DNA of 64,000 nucleotides. It comes from Prorocentrum cordatum. Its lineage: Eukaryota; Sar; Dinophyceae; Prorocentrales; Prorocentraceae. The stretch is taken from assembly GCA_963575745.1 (NCBI GenBank), contig CAUYUJ010022526.1:157639-221638 (forward strand), written 5' to 3'. The translations under genes were made by a program, and so were the position numbers. This document shows, piece by piece, positions 19,578 to 30,559 of the stretch (positions are counted from its first letter, which is position 1; every line of letters begins with the position of its first letter). The notes beneath the pieces were generated by a model. It made no database searches, had not been told where the DNA came from, and saw nothing but the letters and a program-made list of their open reading frames with translations.

Positions 19578-21694
19578 GGGCTCCGGCCCACCCGCGCTGC
19601 TCTTAGGGAGCCTGCTGGCTGGCCGGCGGACTCAGCGCGCTCCGCTCCGCTCCCTCTTCCCTCCCCCTCGTCCCCTCACTCTTCCTCCTCGTCCTCCCCC
19701 GCCGACCTCCCTCCTCCTTCAGAGCAGGACACCTCCCCCGCTTTCGCGTCCAGTCACAACCAAGCCATATCGCGCGGCAGCACGCGCGTCCTCCCCCCCG
19801 CCGCATCGCACTTCCAAACCACGGGATTCCCAGATACACCGTCCCAAACGGCGCTTGTCATCGTTTCAGGACAACTTGGCACCATACTTGGAACACATGC
19901 GGTGGGCATTCTACCAAACTCGTGCTTGCGTCTTGATTTTACGCATGCGGGCCAGGCCGAAAAGGCACTTGGTGTGTGATTCTGGAGACTTTTGGTTTAG
20001 TGCCACCTGTTTGCGGGGTGATACCCAAGTCTCGTCTGGTTCGATATTCGGCGTCATTCAGGGCGACGTTTGGGAGTTCGGGGCTTGGCAGTGAGAAGGG
20101 GCGGGGAGGCGGGGGGCGCACTAGAGTCTGGGGAAGATCGGGGGGCATGCGGATCGCTTTCTGGCGCGCTCTTCCCGCGAGCAAGTTGGCATTGCTTGGT
20201 TCCCAAGTAAGCGAGGGTCGTGCAAAGGCCAGGCAGGTTCTTCCTCTTCTTAGCTTGGGCTCGGGCACTCATGAAGTTGTAGGCGTCCTGGGTCCGTCTC
20301 GGAGCCATCTTAGGCCGTCTTGATACCATCTTGGGCCGGGCTCAAGCTCGGGCTTAGGCCCTCACGTCGCCATTCTAGGTATGTGGGGCCGTCTCGGAGG
20401 CCTCTTGGGCCGTCTCGGAGGCATATTGGGCCGTCCTGATCCCACCTCAGGCCATGCTCGGGCTCGGGCTCGGGCCTTCACGAGGCGATCCTCTGGCACA
20501 TCTCGAACGCGAGGATCGGGGCATCGACCGAGGATCAAGGATCGATCGAGGATCGAGTTTCGATCAAGGTTTGAGTATCGAGGATCGATCGAGGATCGAG
20601 GATCAATCGAGTATCGAGCATCGATCGAGGCGCGAGGAGCGAGGATCGATCGAGGATCGATCGAGGATCGATCGAGGATCGAAGCTCAACCGAGGATCGA
20701 GGATCGAGGAGTGCAGCACTCCTTCCCAGGCCCTCTCCATCGCCTCCCTCCCCATTCCTCCCGCCCGCTCGCCCCTCCTTCCCCCGCCCCCATCCCCCTC
20801 CTCCTCCTCCGTCTCCTCCTCCTCCTCTTTCTCCTCCTCCTCCCTTCCCCTCCCCCTCCGCCCCTCCTCACGACTGGCGTGGACCGCTTCTCTGAAGCAG
20901 CACGGGTGGCGGACGACAAGAAGCGCCGCTGGCGTGGACGGCTTTTTTGAAGTAATACGTACGGCACGGACGAGAAACGCCTACAGCGTGGACACCTTAT
21001 CCGAAGCAGTACTGCACGTGGACCTTTTTTTGCCGCGCATCGGCACTCACTCCCCGGGCCTTTGGACCCTTCTGGGGGCTCTTGACAGAATGTTGCACCA
21101 CCGAGCTGTTTCGACTCGCCAGGGCCGGACCCAATATTGAACGAGCGTTCCCTCGGAGGAGGGGCTGGAAACATTCGTATCCAGTCATCTCGAACGCAAT
21201 ATTGAACAAACGGTCCCGGAGCAGCGGGGCCAGGCAAATCTTGAGCCCAACATTTTGGACGCAACATTTGCCAATGTGGCCGAGGGGTGAAGGGGGGAAT
21301 TGGGTTTCTTCTAGTTCGGGCATTGCGGTTGCACATTTTTTTCTTCAGCCGTGGTCCCGCGTCCACCGTTCTGTTCTCCGCTCCCTCCCGCGTCTTGCGC
21401 TCGAACCTGACTCCTGATTGCCTGGCGTCCCAGCTCCGACGCAGCGGGGCGTTCGGGTGGTATGTCCAAGAACGCTGCCCCGTCCATTCGCAGGCCAACC
21501 GCATCCCTCCGCCTGAAAGCTTCGGAAGTTGCCGACAGAGCTGAGGGTCAGGGGGAGGAGGAGGAGGAGGAGGACCAGTGGAAACCCAAGAGTCATCAAC
21601 GAAGTTGGAATTCAAACCCTCCCTCCACGCTTCCTCTTCACATGCCCCTACAACGGTTCATTTCCATTGAGGGAACTGTCTCGTTGGAAGACAA
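19578..21694 (+). repeat. LINE A 3' region
   Basis: Non-coding segment duplicated at 22985-25103. It contains repeat R2 (19650-19778), GAGGATCGATC minisatellite units (about 20515-20710), CTCC-rich tracts (20740-20870) and three imperfect units of about 52-55 bp starting CTGGCGTGGACCGCTT at 20874, 20929 and 20981. ORFs such as RIDRGSSFDQG-type frames are repeat artefacts. Confidence 0.7.
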
Positions 21695-24600
21695 CAGCCG
21701 CGATAGATTTCAAGAAGGCGTTCGATTGCGTCTATCACCACTGCCTTTGGGAAGCGCTACGCGACCAAGGTGTGCCCGCCCCCTACATCGCCTTGCTCCA
21801 GAAGGTCTACGACGAGCAGACTGCGACGGTGCGGACCGACGTGAACAGCAGGGTTTTCAGTATTGAACGGGGCGTGAGGCAAGGCGACCCTCTAAGTTCT
21901 TACTTATTCAACGCGCTGCTCGAGCACGTGTTCCGGAAACTCAAACCATCTTGGGCCCGCAAGGGCTTTGGCATTACATTGGGGCATGCCAAATCAACTA
22001 TTCTTACCAACTTGCGCTTTGCAGACGACGTACTTATATTCGCGCCCAATCTAAGACAATTGAAGTGTATTCTTCGTGATCTCGAAGAAGCAGCCTCATA
22101 ATGCGGGCTCGAGCTACACCCAGACAAGACGCACATCCTCACCAACATAAGCCGGAGACAGGGGCGAACGATTACTCACGTGAACATCGACGACGACAGA
22201 ATCGAAATCTTCAGCGACGAACGAAACACGAAGTACCTCGGCCGGAAGCTCACATTCCGCGACTATCAACACGCCGAGCTCGCCAACAGGATCGCAATGG
22301 GATGGCGCAGATCCAACCAACTACACGGCAAATTAACGAGCGAAAGGTACACCTCCCACAGCAGGCTCCGGCTATTCAGTGGCACCGTAACGCCAACAGT
22401 TATGTGGCTCTTACCAAAAGCGTGCTCTCGACATCACGACGCGCACAGCGACGCATGCTACGACTCATTGTGAACACGCCGAGGCGACGGGAGAATACCC
22501 AACATATTGCGGCAACGGGCGACGACGCCCGTTCCAACCTTGACCGCGGAGACGACAGCACCAGCGACAGCACGAGCGACGCAAGACGGAATCTTGATTT
22601 CGACGTCAAAGACGACGCAGACCTCGAACCGTGGGAAGAGTTCATCCGCAGAGCCACGCATGCGGCTACAGATCTTGCTGCCCGTTTTCATGTGGTCGAG
22701 TGGACAACCATATGCCACAAACGACACTGGAGTTGGGCAAGACGCGTGGCAACGCTATCGCGCCACATATGGACAAGACTTGCGGCAGCGTGGGAGCCAG
22801 AAGCCCACGACACTCGGATAGCACAACGCAGGCATGGAAGACCGCGCAAGCGTTGGTGCGACGACATATCCCAATTTGTCCAAAGTCGAATTGGTGGAAT
22901 CACCCAACAGTGTCTGGACGATGCATGTGATCAGATACTTTGGGACACTTGGGGAGACGACTTCCTCCACCACATTCAGTGAGCGGGCTTCGGCCCACCC
23001 GCGCTGCTCTTAGGGAGCCTGCTGGCCGGCCGGCGGACTCAGCGCGCTCCAGTCCGGTCCCTCTTCCCTCCCCTCGTCCCCTCACTCTTCCTCCTCGTCC
23101 TCCCCCGCCGACCTCCCTCCTCCTTCAGAGCAGGACACCTCCCCCGCTTTCGCGTCCAGTCACAACCAAGTCATATCGCGCGGCAGCACGCGCGTCCTCC
23201 CCCCCGCCGCATCGCACTGCCAAACCACGGGATTCCCAGATACACCGTCCCAAACGGCGCTTGTCATCGTTTCAGGATAACTTGGCACCATACTTGGAAC
23301 ACATGCGGTGGGCATTCTACCAAACTCGTGCTTGCGTCTTGATTTTACGCATGCGGGCCAGGCCGAAAAGGCACTTGGTGTGTGATTCTGGAGACTTTTG
23401 GTTTAGTGCCACCTGTTTGCGGGGTGATACCCAAGTCTCGTCTGGTTCGATATTCGGCGTCGTTCAGGGCGACGTTTGGGAGTTCGGGGCTTGGCAGTGA
23501 GAAGGGGCGGGGAGGCGGGGGGCGCACTAGAGTCTGGGGAAGATCGGGAGGCATGCGGATCGCTTTCTGGCGCGCTCTTCCCGCGAGCAAGTTGGCATTG
23601 CTTGGTTCCCAAGTAAGCGAGGGTCGTGCAAAGGCCAGGCAGGTTCTTCCTCTTCTTAGCTTGGGCTCGGGCACTCATGAAGTTGTAGGCGTCCTGGGTC
23701 CGTCTCGGAGCCATCTTAGGCCGTCTTGATACCATCTTGGGCCGGGCTCAGGCTCGGGCTTAGGCCCTCACGTCGCCATTTTAGGTATGTGGGGCCGTCT
23801 CGGAGGCCTCTTGGGCCGTCTCGGAGGCATATTGGGCCGTCCTGATCCCACCTCAGGCCATGCTCGGGCTCGGGCTCGGGCCTTCACGAGGCGATCCTCT
23901 GGCACATCTCGAACGCGAGGATCGGGGCGTCGACCGAGGATCAAGGATCGATCGAGGATCGAGTTTCGATCAAGGTTTGAGTATCGAGGATCGATCGAGG
24001 ATCGAGGATCAATCGAGTATCGAGCATCGATCGAGGCGCGCGAGGAGCGAGGATCGATCGAGGATCGATCGAGGATCGAAGCTCAACCGAGGATCGAGGA
24101 TCGAGGAGTGCAGCACTCCTTCCCAGGCCCTCTCCATCGCCTCCCTCCCCATTCCTCCCGCCCGCTCGCCCCTCCTTCCCCCGCCCCCATCCCCCTCCTC
24201 CTCCTCCGTCTCCTCCTCCTCCTCTTTCTCCTCCTCCTCCCTTCCCCTCCCCCTCCGCCCCTCCTCACGACTGGCGTGGACCGCTTCTCTGAAGCAGCAC
24301 GGGTGGCGGACGACAAGAAGCGCCGCTGGCGTGGACGGCTTTTTTGAAGTAATACGTACGGCACGGACGAGAAACGCCTACAGCGTGGACACCTTATCCG
24401 AAGCAGTACTGCACGTGGACCTTTTTTTGCCGCGCATCGGCACTCACTCCCCAGGCCTTTGGACCCTTCTGGGGGCTCTTGACAGAATGTTGCACCACCG
24501 AGCTGTTTCGACTCGCCAGGGCCGGACCCAATATTGAACGAGCGTTCCCTCGGAGGAGGGGCTGGAAACATTCGTATCCAGTCATCTCGAACGCAATATT

Positions 24601-25103
24601 GAACAAACGGTCCCGGAGCAGCGGGGCCAGGCAAATCTTGAGCCCAACATTTTGGACGCAACATTTGCCAATGTGGCCGAGGGGTGAAGGGGGGAATTGG
24701 GTTTCTTCTAGTTCGGGCATTGCGGTTGCACACTTTTTTCTTCAGCCGTGGTCCCGCGTCCACCGTTCTGTTCTCCGCTCCCTCCCGCGTCTTGCGCTCG
24801 AACCTGACTCATGATTGCCTGGCGTCCCAGCTCCGACGCAGCGGGGCGTTCGGGTGGTATGTCCAAGAACGCTGCCCCGTCCATTCGCAGGCCAACCGCA
24901 TCCCTCCGCCTGAAAGCTTCGGAAGTTGCCGACAGAGCCGAGGGTCAGGGGTAGGAGGAGGAGGAGGAGGAGGAGGAGGACCAGTGGAAACCCAAGAGTC
25001 ATCAACGAAGTTGGAATTCAAACCCTCCCTCCACGCTTCCTCTTCACATGCCCCTACAACGGTTCATTTCCATTGAGGGAACTGTCTCGTTGGAAGACAA
25101 CAG
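21695..25103 (+). mobile_element. Direct tandem duplicate of LINE A 3' part
   Basis: From CCGCGATAGATTTCAAGAAG this repeats 18297-21694 almost base for base, ending at the same GTTGGAAGACAACAG (about 25103). It thus contains the RT from the first catalytic block on, the C-terminal domain and the 3' region. The breakpoint sequences share ACAG. Differences are a few per kb, plus changes in GAGGATC and GGA repeat number (the GGA run near 24957-24979 is longer). Confidence 0.92.
21697..22985 (+). pseudogene. RT fragment in the duplicate
   Basis: Starts at TAAIDFKKAFDCVYHHCLWE, retains GVRQGDPLSSYLFNALLEHV and LRFADDVLIFAPNLRQLKCI, and keeps the frame to a stop at 22099-22101, where LINE A is frameshifted. 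C-terminal pieces (NTKYLGRKLTFRDYQ, RRHGRPRKRWCDDI) are in other frames, as in LINE A. The N-terminal RT and endonuclease are absent. Confidence 0.85.
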
Positions 25104-25298
25104 TTTGAATATCCTCAATCGTGCCAAAACATTGTTCTCGGGATTTCAACGCCACGTATCAACCTGACTGCTGCGTCTTGACGATCCAGAATCGTGCCAT
25201 AACGCCATCTTTGGAACTTCAACTCAGCGAATCAACATATCTCTTTGGGACTTCAACTCAGCGAATCAACATAGCTGTTGATCATGGGAATCCGTGAA
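25104..25298. other. Spacer after the duplicate
   Basis: Moderately AT-richer sequence with a short direct repeat (GGAACTTCAACTCAGCGAATC at about 25212 and GGGACTTCAACTCAGCGAATC at about 25246). No gene is seen. Confidence 0.5.
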
Positions 25299-25605
25299 AC
25301 TCTTACAATTGTTTACAACGAATGTGCGCGGCGCTAAGGCGGGAGCCACATTTTGAAAACGACCCGCCCTCAATCCGTGACACTCTTACACATGTTTAAA
25401 ACGAATGTGCGCGGCGCTAATTTGTTTACAACGAGTGGGCGCGGCGCTAAGGCGAGAGCCACATTTTGAAAGCGACCCGCCCTCCATCTGTTAAACTGTT
25501 GTCACTGTTTCAGCTTCAATGTCGTAAATGGTGAGGAAGTCTCATGCGAAACGCCCTGCACGCCCTAAAAACTGGCCTCGGGGTGCGACAGGGAGGAGTT
25601 ATCTA
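25299..25605 (+). repeat. Dispersed repeat R1, copy 2
   Basis: Diverged relative of 6820-7090. GTGCGCGGCGCTAAGGCGGG occurs at about 25322 and related cores at about 25407 and 25438. It is followed by the TTCAATGTCGTAAATGGTGA block, AAACGCCCTGCACGCCCT and GTGCGACAGGGAGGAGTTAT. It abuts the 3' end of LINE B. Confidence 0.65.
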
Positions 25606-27964
25606 TAGTTGTTGTTGCGAAGCCTCGTGACAAGCACATGAGCAGTAAGACAAGCTAGCGTGGCGCGCAATACCTCCGCACAGCTGTCTTCCAGCTGTCT
25701 GCTGGGATGACATCTATATTCTCTCTGGGAAAACCACAATTCGTCGCAGACGGCAACAGCGTGCCTGCCGACTTCTCCGGCCCACGTCTGCCGAGGACGA
25801 CCTTCCCTCCTAACGCCAGGTGGCTTTTTGAGAATGCACGGGGGAGAGGGGCCAGGGGAAGGGGAGGGGGAGGGGGAGGAGGAGGAGGGCGGAGGGGCAA
25901 AAATAGCGTCTCGGAGAGGGTGCCCTCCCGCGCATCTTGCTCTCTGTCCGAATAAACACAATTGCCTCTGCAGTAAGACGCTGCTCAGCTTCATCCGCCC
26001 CGCCAGCTGCCAGCACGCTGGCGTTGGTGATCCTGCTCCAATGCGAGTGACCAATGCCAAGAATGCGCCGGAGGCACCTCGCGTGGAACGCGTCCACCTT
26101 AGCCAGCTCCTGCTTCTTCAACCTTGTGGTGTGGAGGCTGTACAACAGCTTCGTCTGCACGCACGCTTCATAGATCATCAGCTTCCTCCGGCTCGACACC
26201 GTGGAGCGGGACCACACCCGCGCCAATGCTTCGAACTCTGACTTCGCCTGGCCCAGCCGTCGATTGAACTCCGGCCTGGCTGAACCGTCTGCCGAGAGCA
26301 CGCTGCCCAAGTAGACAAGGTGCTCCTTGTGGGGGATGAGACTGCCGTCCGGCTTAGAGATGTCTGCTTCGCATCTCGCGGCCAGCATCTCCAGCTTGCC
26401 CCAGTTGAAAACGAGGCCGTAATTGGAACCAGCGGACTCTATAGCTCTCTCTCATGTAGGCCTCCGCCTGAGGCGCAGATGCCCCGACAATCAACGTGTG
26501 GTCGGCGTAAACGAGGTCACTGATCTCCCCGCCAGCATCTCCCAGGCTCCGCCGGGCGTCGCCCAGGAGGACAGTCATGACCATGCCGAAGAGGAACGGT
26601 GAGAGCGGGCAGCCTTGGCAGATGCCCGATCCCTGCGAATGCCTGGAAGACGTCTGTCCCGCGTCTCTCACAGCAAACATTCTACCACTGTAGATCGAGC
26701 TCACGATGTTCAACGCCCGCGCTGGGAGCCCAAAGCGCTTCAGGACCGCGATCATCGCGTCGGGCATGACGCTGTCGAAGGCTTTCGCCCAGTCGAGCGC
26801 CAGTAGCACGAGCTGTCCATCTCTGGTCGCCCAGACTTCTTCCAAGCGCCGCCTTGCTAGAAAGACGGCGTCACTTGTGCCGCTTCTCGACTTGAACATG
26901 AACTGCGTGCGCCAGATGCACTCCTCGGTGCCCGCCTGCTTCAACCGCTCGAGGACGATGTTGGCGAAGAGCTTCTACCCGGCCTGCAGCAAACAAATCG
27001 GGCGATAATTCTCGCACTTGGAAGCGTCGCCCTTCTTGAAAATGGTCGTCACCAGGGAATCGTGCCACGCCTCGGGGACCGACCCCTCTCGCCAGCATTT
27101 CTCGCATAATGCGAGCGCCCATCTCTGCGACGTGGAGCCCGCCCTGCACACAGCTTTCCAGAAATCGCCGGGAACCCCGTCAGCGCCGCTAGCCTTGCCC
27201 CAGCGCGTGCGCTTGGCGGCCGCTGCCACTTCTTCGCTGCTGATGGGGGCGTCGCTGACGTTCAGCTCGTCGCCAAGGGCCTTGTTGGACATGAGCGTTG
27301 TGGCGCGGGTGGCCCACTGCACCTTGTTCAAATACTCGGCCAATGTGTCTGCACGGCGGTCGGAGTCCACAAGCTCTCCATCCCTTCCCCTCAGCCGTCC
27401 CTGTTTCGGAGCAAAGCCCTTCCGGAGGCGCCTCAGCTGGTCCCACGGCCCGGTGGCCAAGAGGGTGTCGAGGCACGCTGACCTGTCGTCGCGGACGGAG
27501 CGTTTCACCTCTGCTTGCAGCCGTCTCTCCAGATCGACCCTCCCGCTTTGCCTCGCTTCAGTTCTCCGCTGGATCAGGGACAGCGTCTGCCCAGAGATCC
27601 AAGGGCGCCTTGGCGAGAGCTGCAGGCGGGGAATGCAATCGCCGGCGGCAGAATGGAAAGATCGAGTCATGGCCTCCTCGAGGTCAGTAGTGGTCACCAG
27701 GTCGCCCCTCGCGGTTTCCAAGAGCATCGCCGCGTCGAACGCCTGTGCGAATCTATCGCCTGTCGGGCCCTTCAGTGTTTTGACGTCAAGCTGACGAGGG
27801 CGCCGTTTCTTGGGCTCCCGGGGGACGTCGATCTCCAGATCTGCCAACACGAGAAAATGATGCGAAGCCAGGGCTCGCGAGCGGTCATTGTGAACATGGC
27901 GAAGCTGATGCATCCAAGCGGCGGGCATGAGGACAAAATCAATCTGGCCAAAGTTGCCGGGCAC
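25599..27964 (-). pseudogene. LINE B reverse transcriptase
   Basis: ORF2 C-terminal two thirds. On the minus strand, LRRLRKGFAPKQGRLRGRDG and TIFKKGDASKCENYRPICLL are followed by an in-frame TAG (26975-26977) and then KLFANIVLERLKQAG in the same frame. RT blocks: LLALDWAKAFDSVMPDAM (first Asp), SGICQGCPLSPFLFGMVMTV, and DLVYADHTLIVG, where the second Asp of the YADD pair is His. A frameshift near 26430 leads to NTERM-type thumb sequence HLVYLGSVLSADG, and another near 26000 to LLQRQLCLFGQRAR and RREGRPRQTW. A GGA/CCT microsatellite interrupts the C-terminal domain at about 25845-25895. Confidence 0.85.
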
Positions 27965-27999
27965 GGGAGGGTCAGACGGCTGACAGCCCGTAGCAAGTT

Positions 28000-28717
28000 A
28001 TCTGTCTATCTGCGGGGGCATCGAAGTACGTGTTGCCAACGGCGAGTTTCAAATTCACACACATCTCGATCAAGAGGCTGCGGTTTGATGCAGGTCGTGC
28101 TCAGCCCGGGGGCAGCCGAAGATTTCAGGGCCCAGGACGATCTCTTCCTGTGGGAAACGACGATGTAGCCGGGCGTTGAAATCGCCGAGAACCATGACCG
28201 GCCCGTGCCCTGAGATTTTGCGCACAAATTCCCCAAGATCAGAATAATTATTGCTGCCGGTCTTCGAAGCACTTCCGCTGAGCGGGGCGTAAGCGCTACA
28301 GACCACAGCCTTGCCCCCACGCACCCGCATCTTCAGATAAGCCATGTAAGCATTTTCGTGGCGGAAGCCCACTATGCTCGAACGGAGCCTCGGGGAGACG
28401 ATGAAGCCCACGCCGGCCGTTTTCTTGTCGTCTGGGTTTGGGGAGCCGGACAGAATGACCAAATATCCCGTCTCTCTTACGTGATTTTCCGAAGCTGGTT
28501 CACGCGTCTCTTGGATGCACAGCACATCAATGTCCAAGGACACCATGTGCCACTCCACCTCCGTGAGTTTTGCCTCCGTGAGCCCCTCCACATTCCACGT
28601 CCCGACGCGGAGCTGCCGGTCGCAGGGTCGGAGGCGTCCGCCGCGAAACTCCTCTGCACATTGTGCTCGGGATAACGGCACTGCTTCTGTAGTAGGACCG
28701 ACTGCAGGTGAAACCAT
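28000..28717 (-). pseudogene. LINE B endonuclease domain
   Basis: EEP endonuclease at the start of ORF2. The ATG at 28717 opens MVSPAVGPTTEAVPLSRAQC. Motifs: LRVGTWNVEGLTE (Asn), VLCIQETRE (Glu), CSAYAPLSGSASKTGSNNYS and VMVLGDFNARL (GDFN). After AEHDLHQTAAS the frame stops (28070); the next block MCVNLKLAVGNTYFDAPADR is in another frame, and FGQIDFVLMPAAW returns to the RT frame near 27950. Confidence 0.85.
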
Positions 28718-28827
28718 ATCGTCAATGCAATTCGAGAGTAAGCAGAATCGTTAATAGTAGGTGTAGGGGCGCCACCTCCTCCAGGGGGTGAAACTATGGG
28801 TGAAACTCTGCTCATGTGCTGTGTTTG

Positions 28828-30006
28828 CTAGGCGCGGTGGCCCTTGGCGCCCCCCTTGGACGCCGTGCCTCCGCCCTTGGTGCCTTTCAGGCCCTTCGCC
28901 GCCTTCGCCAGCAGCTCCGTCGGTTTCACGGCCAACTCCTTGATCATATGGTGATCGTGGAGCTCAGTCCACGTCTTCCACTCCCCCTGCCAATCGTATT
29001 GAACCGTGTTGCCCACCACTGTCGCCGTCAGCGCGTGCTCGCCCCCGACCTTGACGATGTGCGGCGACTCGTCACTGACAGAGACCGCGTACGGCGCTTC
29101 CATTCCTCCTTCAGCACGCGCTTCAGGCCGAGGCAGAAGTTTCGCGCCGCCCTCTCAGGTAGCGAGCGGTCCTGCGACGCCCACACTTTCTTGCCCTTGT
29201 TAGCGAGGCCAGCGCTCCGGAGCAAATCCACGGCACGATCACGAAGTGCAGGCGACCGAAATTCTGCGAACGCGATGCCCTTGAAGCCGGCTTTGGCGTA
29301 CACCCTCACCGGAGCCGGGCCGTTGAGGTATGCGAGCTTATCCCGCAACCACGCGGTGGCCTTCGTCAGGTCCTCGAGCCCGTGCAAGTTGCCAATGACC
29401 ATGTTCACGGCCCTCTAGTCCATCGGGTCCGTGGCCCGGTACGTGTTGTTCCCATTGTGCTGCGAACCCTCGTTCGTCGAGTGGGCCTCGATGCACTCGT
29501 AGATCTTGGTCTCCATAGCGTCGATTTTCTGCGGGGCGGATTCTTCCAGAGTCTTGCATGGGGATTCGAGCTTGTCGACACGAACGTCTGTCAAGTTCAA
29601 ACGCTGTTCCATGGTGTCCAAGCGCTCCGAGAGGGCCTCCCGCATCTCCACGACGGAGTGGTCTATCGGCGATACAGTGAGATCCTCCGACCCCATCTAC
29701 TCGGACTCCATCCAGGAGGCCTCTAGTCATGGTGACCTTCTCCACAGAAACCTCGGTGCCCCCGAACTCCAGCCTGCGATTCGTCCCCGTCGTCTCAACC
29801 CCGTCCATCTCGTTCAGGGGGCTGTGGATGCGGTGAGCTTTGACTCCGCGGCCCTTGGGGGTTTCTTGGAACGGGTTCGAGAGAAGGTTGCCGACCAGGG
29901 TGCCCGGGCGCCTCGTGTTGCTGGACGCCGCAGCCTCCGATGCGACAGGGACTACGGAGTCAGGGATGTACTTCGCAAGCTCGCTCTCCAGATCCAAGCC
30001 GGCCAT
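28828..30006 (-). pseudogene. LINE B ORF1
   Basis: Expected RNA-binding partner of the element. Starts MAGLDLESELAKYIPDSVVP at 30006. A frameshift near 29720 leads to a coiled-coil-like segment (VVEMREALSERLDTMEQRL, 29415-29696). An in-frame TAG follows at 29415-29417. The next block, VIGNLHGLEDLTKATAWLRD and KAGFKGIAFAEFRSPALRDR, has the look of an RRM-type fold (29028-29408). A last frameshift near 29103 gives a basic C-terminus rich in Lys/Gly. The coiled coil plus RRM order is typical of LINE ORF1 proteins; the RRM call is by pattern only. Confidence 0.65.
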
Positions 30007-30079
30007 GATGGAACAAGCAAGACAGAGCAGCAGTATTCAGTAGCCGAATTGATATGTTGGCTCCTGAGTGGCAGTCGAA

Positions 30080-30111
30080 CTTGAGCCAAAATGGCTTGAG
30101 CCATTTTGGCT
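30080..30111 (-). other. Spliced-leader relic at LINE B 5' end
   Basis: On the minus strand the 16 bases GCCATTTTGGCTCAAG match the 3' end of the dinoflagellate SL. They directly follow AGCCAAAATGGCTCAAG, a second SL-like copy that is either altered (TTTT to AAAA) or partly inverted. The ORF1 ATG is 73 bp downstream. No GT follows the SL, so this is a retroposed mRNA end and not an SL RNA gene. Confidence 0.85.
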
Positions 30112-30114
30112 TAG

Positions 30115-30262
30115 AAGGAGGAGGAGGAGGAGGAGCTGGAGGAGGAGGAGGAGGAGGAGGAGGAGGAGGAGGAGGAGTGTAGGAGGAGGAGGAGTGGAGG
30201 GGGAGGAGGAGGAGGACGAGGACGAGAACGAGGAGGAGTAGGAGGAGAAGGAGGTGGTCGGG
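30115..30262. repeat. GGA microsatellite
   Basis: GGA triplets with GAGCTG, TGT and ACG interruptions, directly upstream (in LINE B orientation) of the SL relic. Confidence 0.95.
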
Positions 30263-30500
30263 TGTCTCATCCACGGGTGTCCAACCACGCCCCAAAATGT
30301 CAGGAAGCTTCGGCCGCCTCCTCCTTCCCGCCTCGCACCTGTGCTCCTCGCTTTTTGCTTCTTCCTCTCAAAACATCGGCTCCTCCCTCAAAATCGGCTT
30401 TTCGTTCCTCGCTGTTCTTCTCCTCCCTCAGAATAGACTCCTCCCTCAAAATCGTTTTTTCGCTCCTCTCTTCTTGCTCCTTCCTCAAAAATGGTCAGTC
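30263..30500. repeat. CTCCCTCAAAATCG degenerate repeat
   Basis: Variants of CTCCTCCCTCAAAATCG recur at about 30385, 30436 and 30460, with CTCCTCG spacers. Coding potential is low on either strand. Confidence 0.6.
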
Positions 30501-30559
30501 ACGCTAAGCGTGCACACTACATTGTCGCTATGTTATGGCACGCGCTCGCGCTCTCCACT

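Larger units (their letters stand above)
15682..21694 (+). mobile_element. LINE A, APE-type non-LTR retrotransposon
   Basis: A + strand LINE with a decayed Pro-rich leader region, endonuclease, RT and a C-terminal basic domain, followed by about 2.1 kb of non-coding 3' sequence. No SL relic was seen at its left side, where the copia element is inserted. Repeat R2 left of the copia element (8264-8402) recurs just after the RT ORF. The 3' 3.4 kb is tandemly duplicated (see 21695-25103). Confidence 0.8.
25599..30111 (-). mobile_element. LINE B, two-ORF non-LTR retrotransposon with SL relic
   Basis: Minus-strand element reading from 30111 down to about 25599: SL relic, 73-bp leader, ORF1 (30006 to 28828), ORF2 with endonuclease and RT (28717 to 25599), and a short CAACAACAA tail. 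At 4.5 kb it looks full length, but both ORFs carry stops and frameshifts. The 5' end abuts a GGA microsatellite. Confidence 0.88.
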
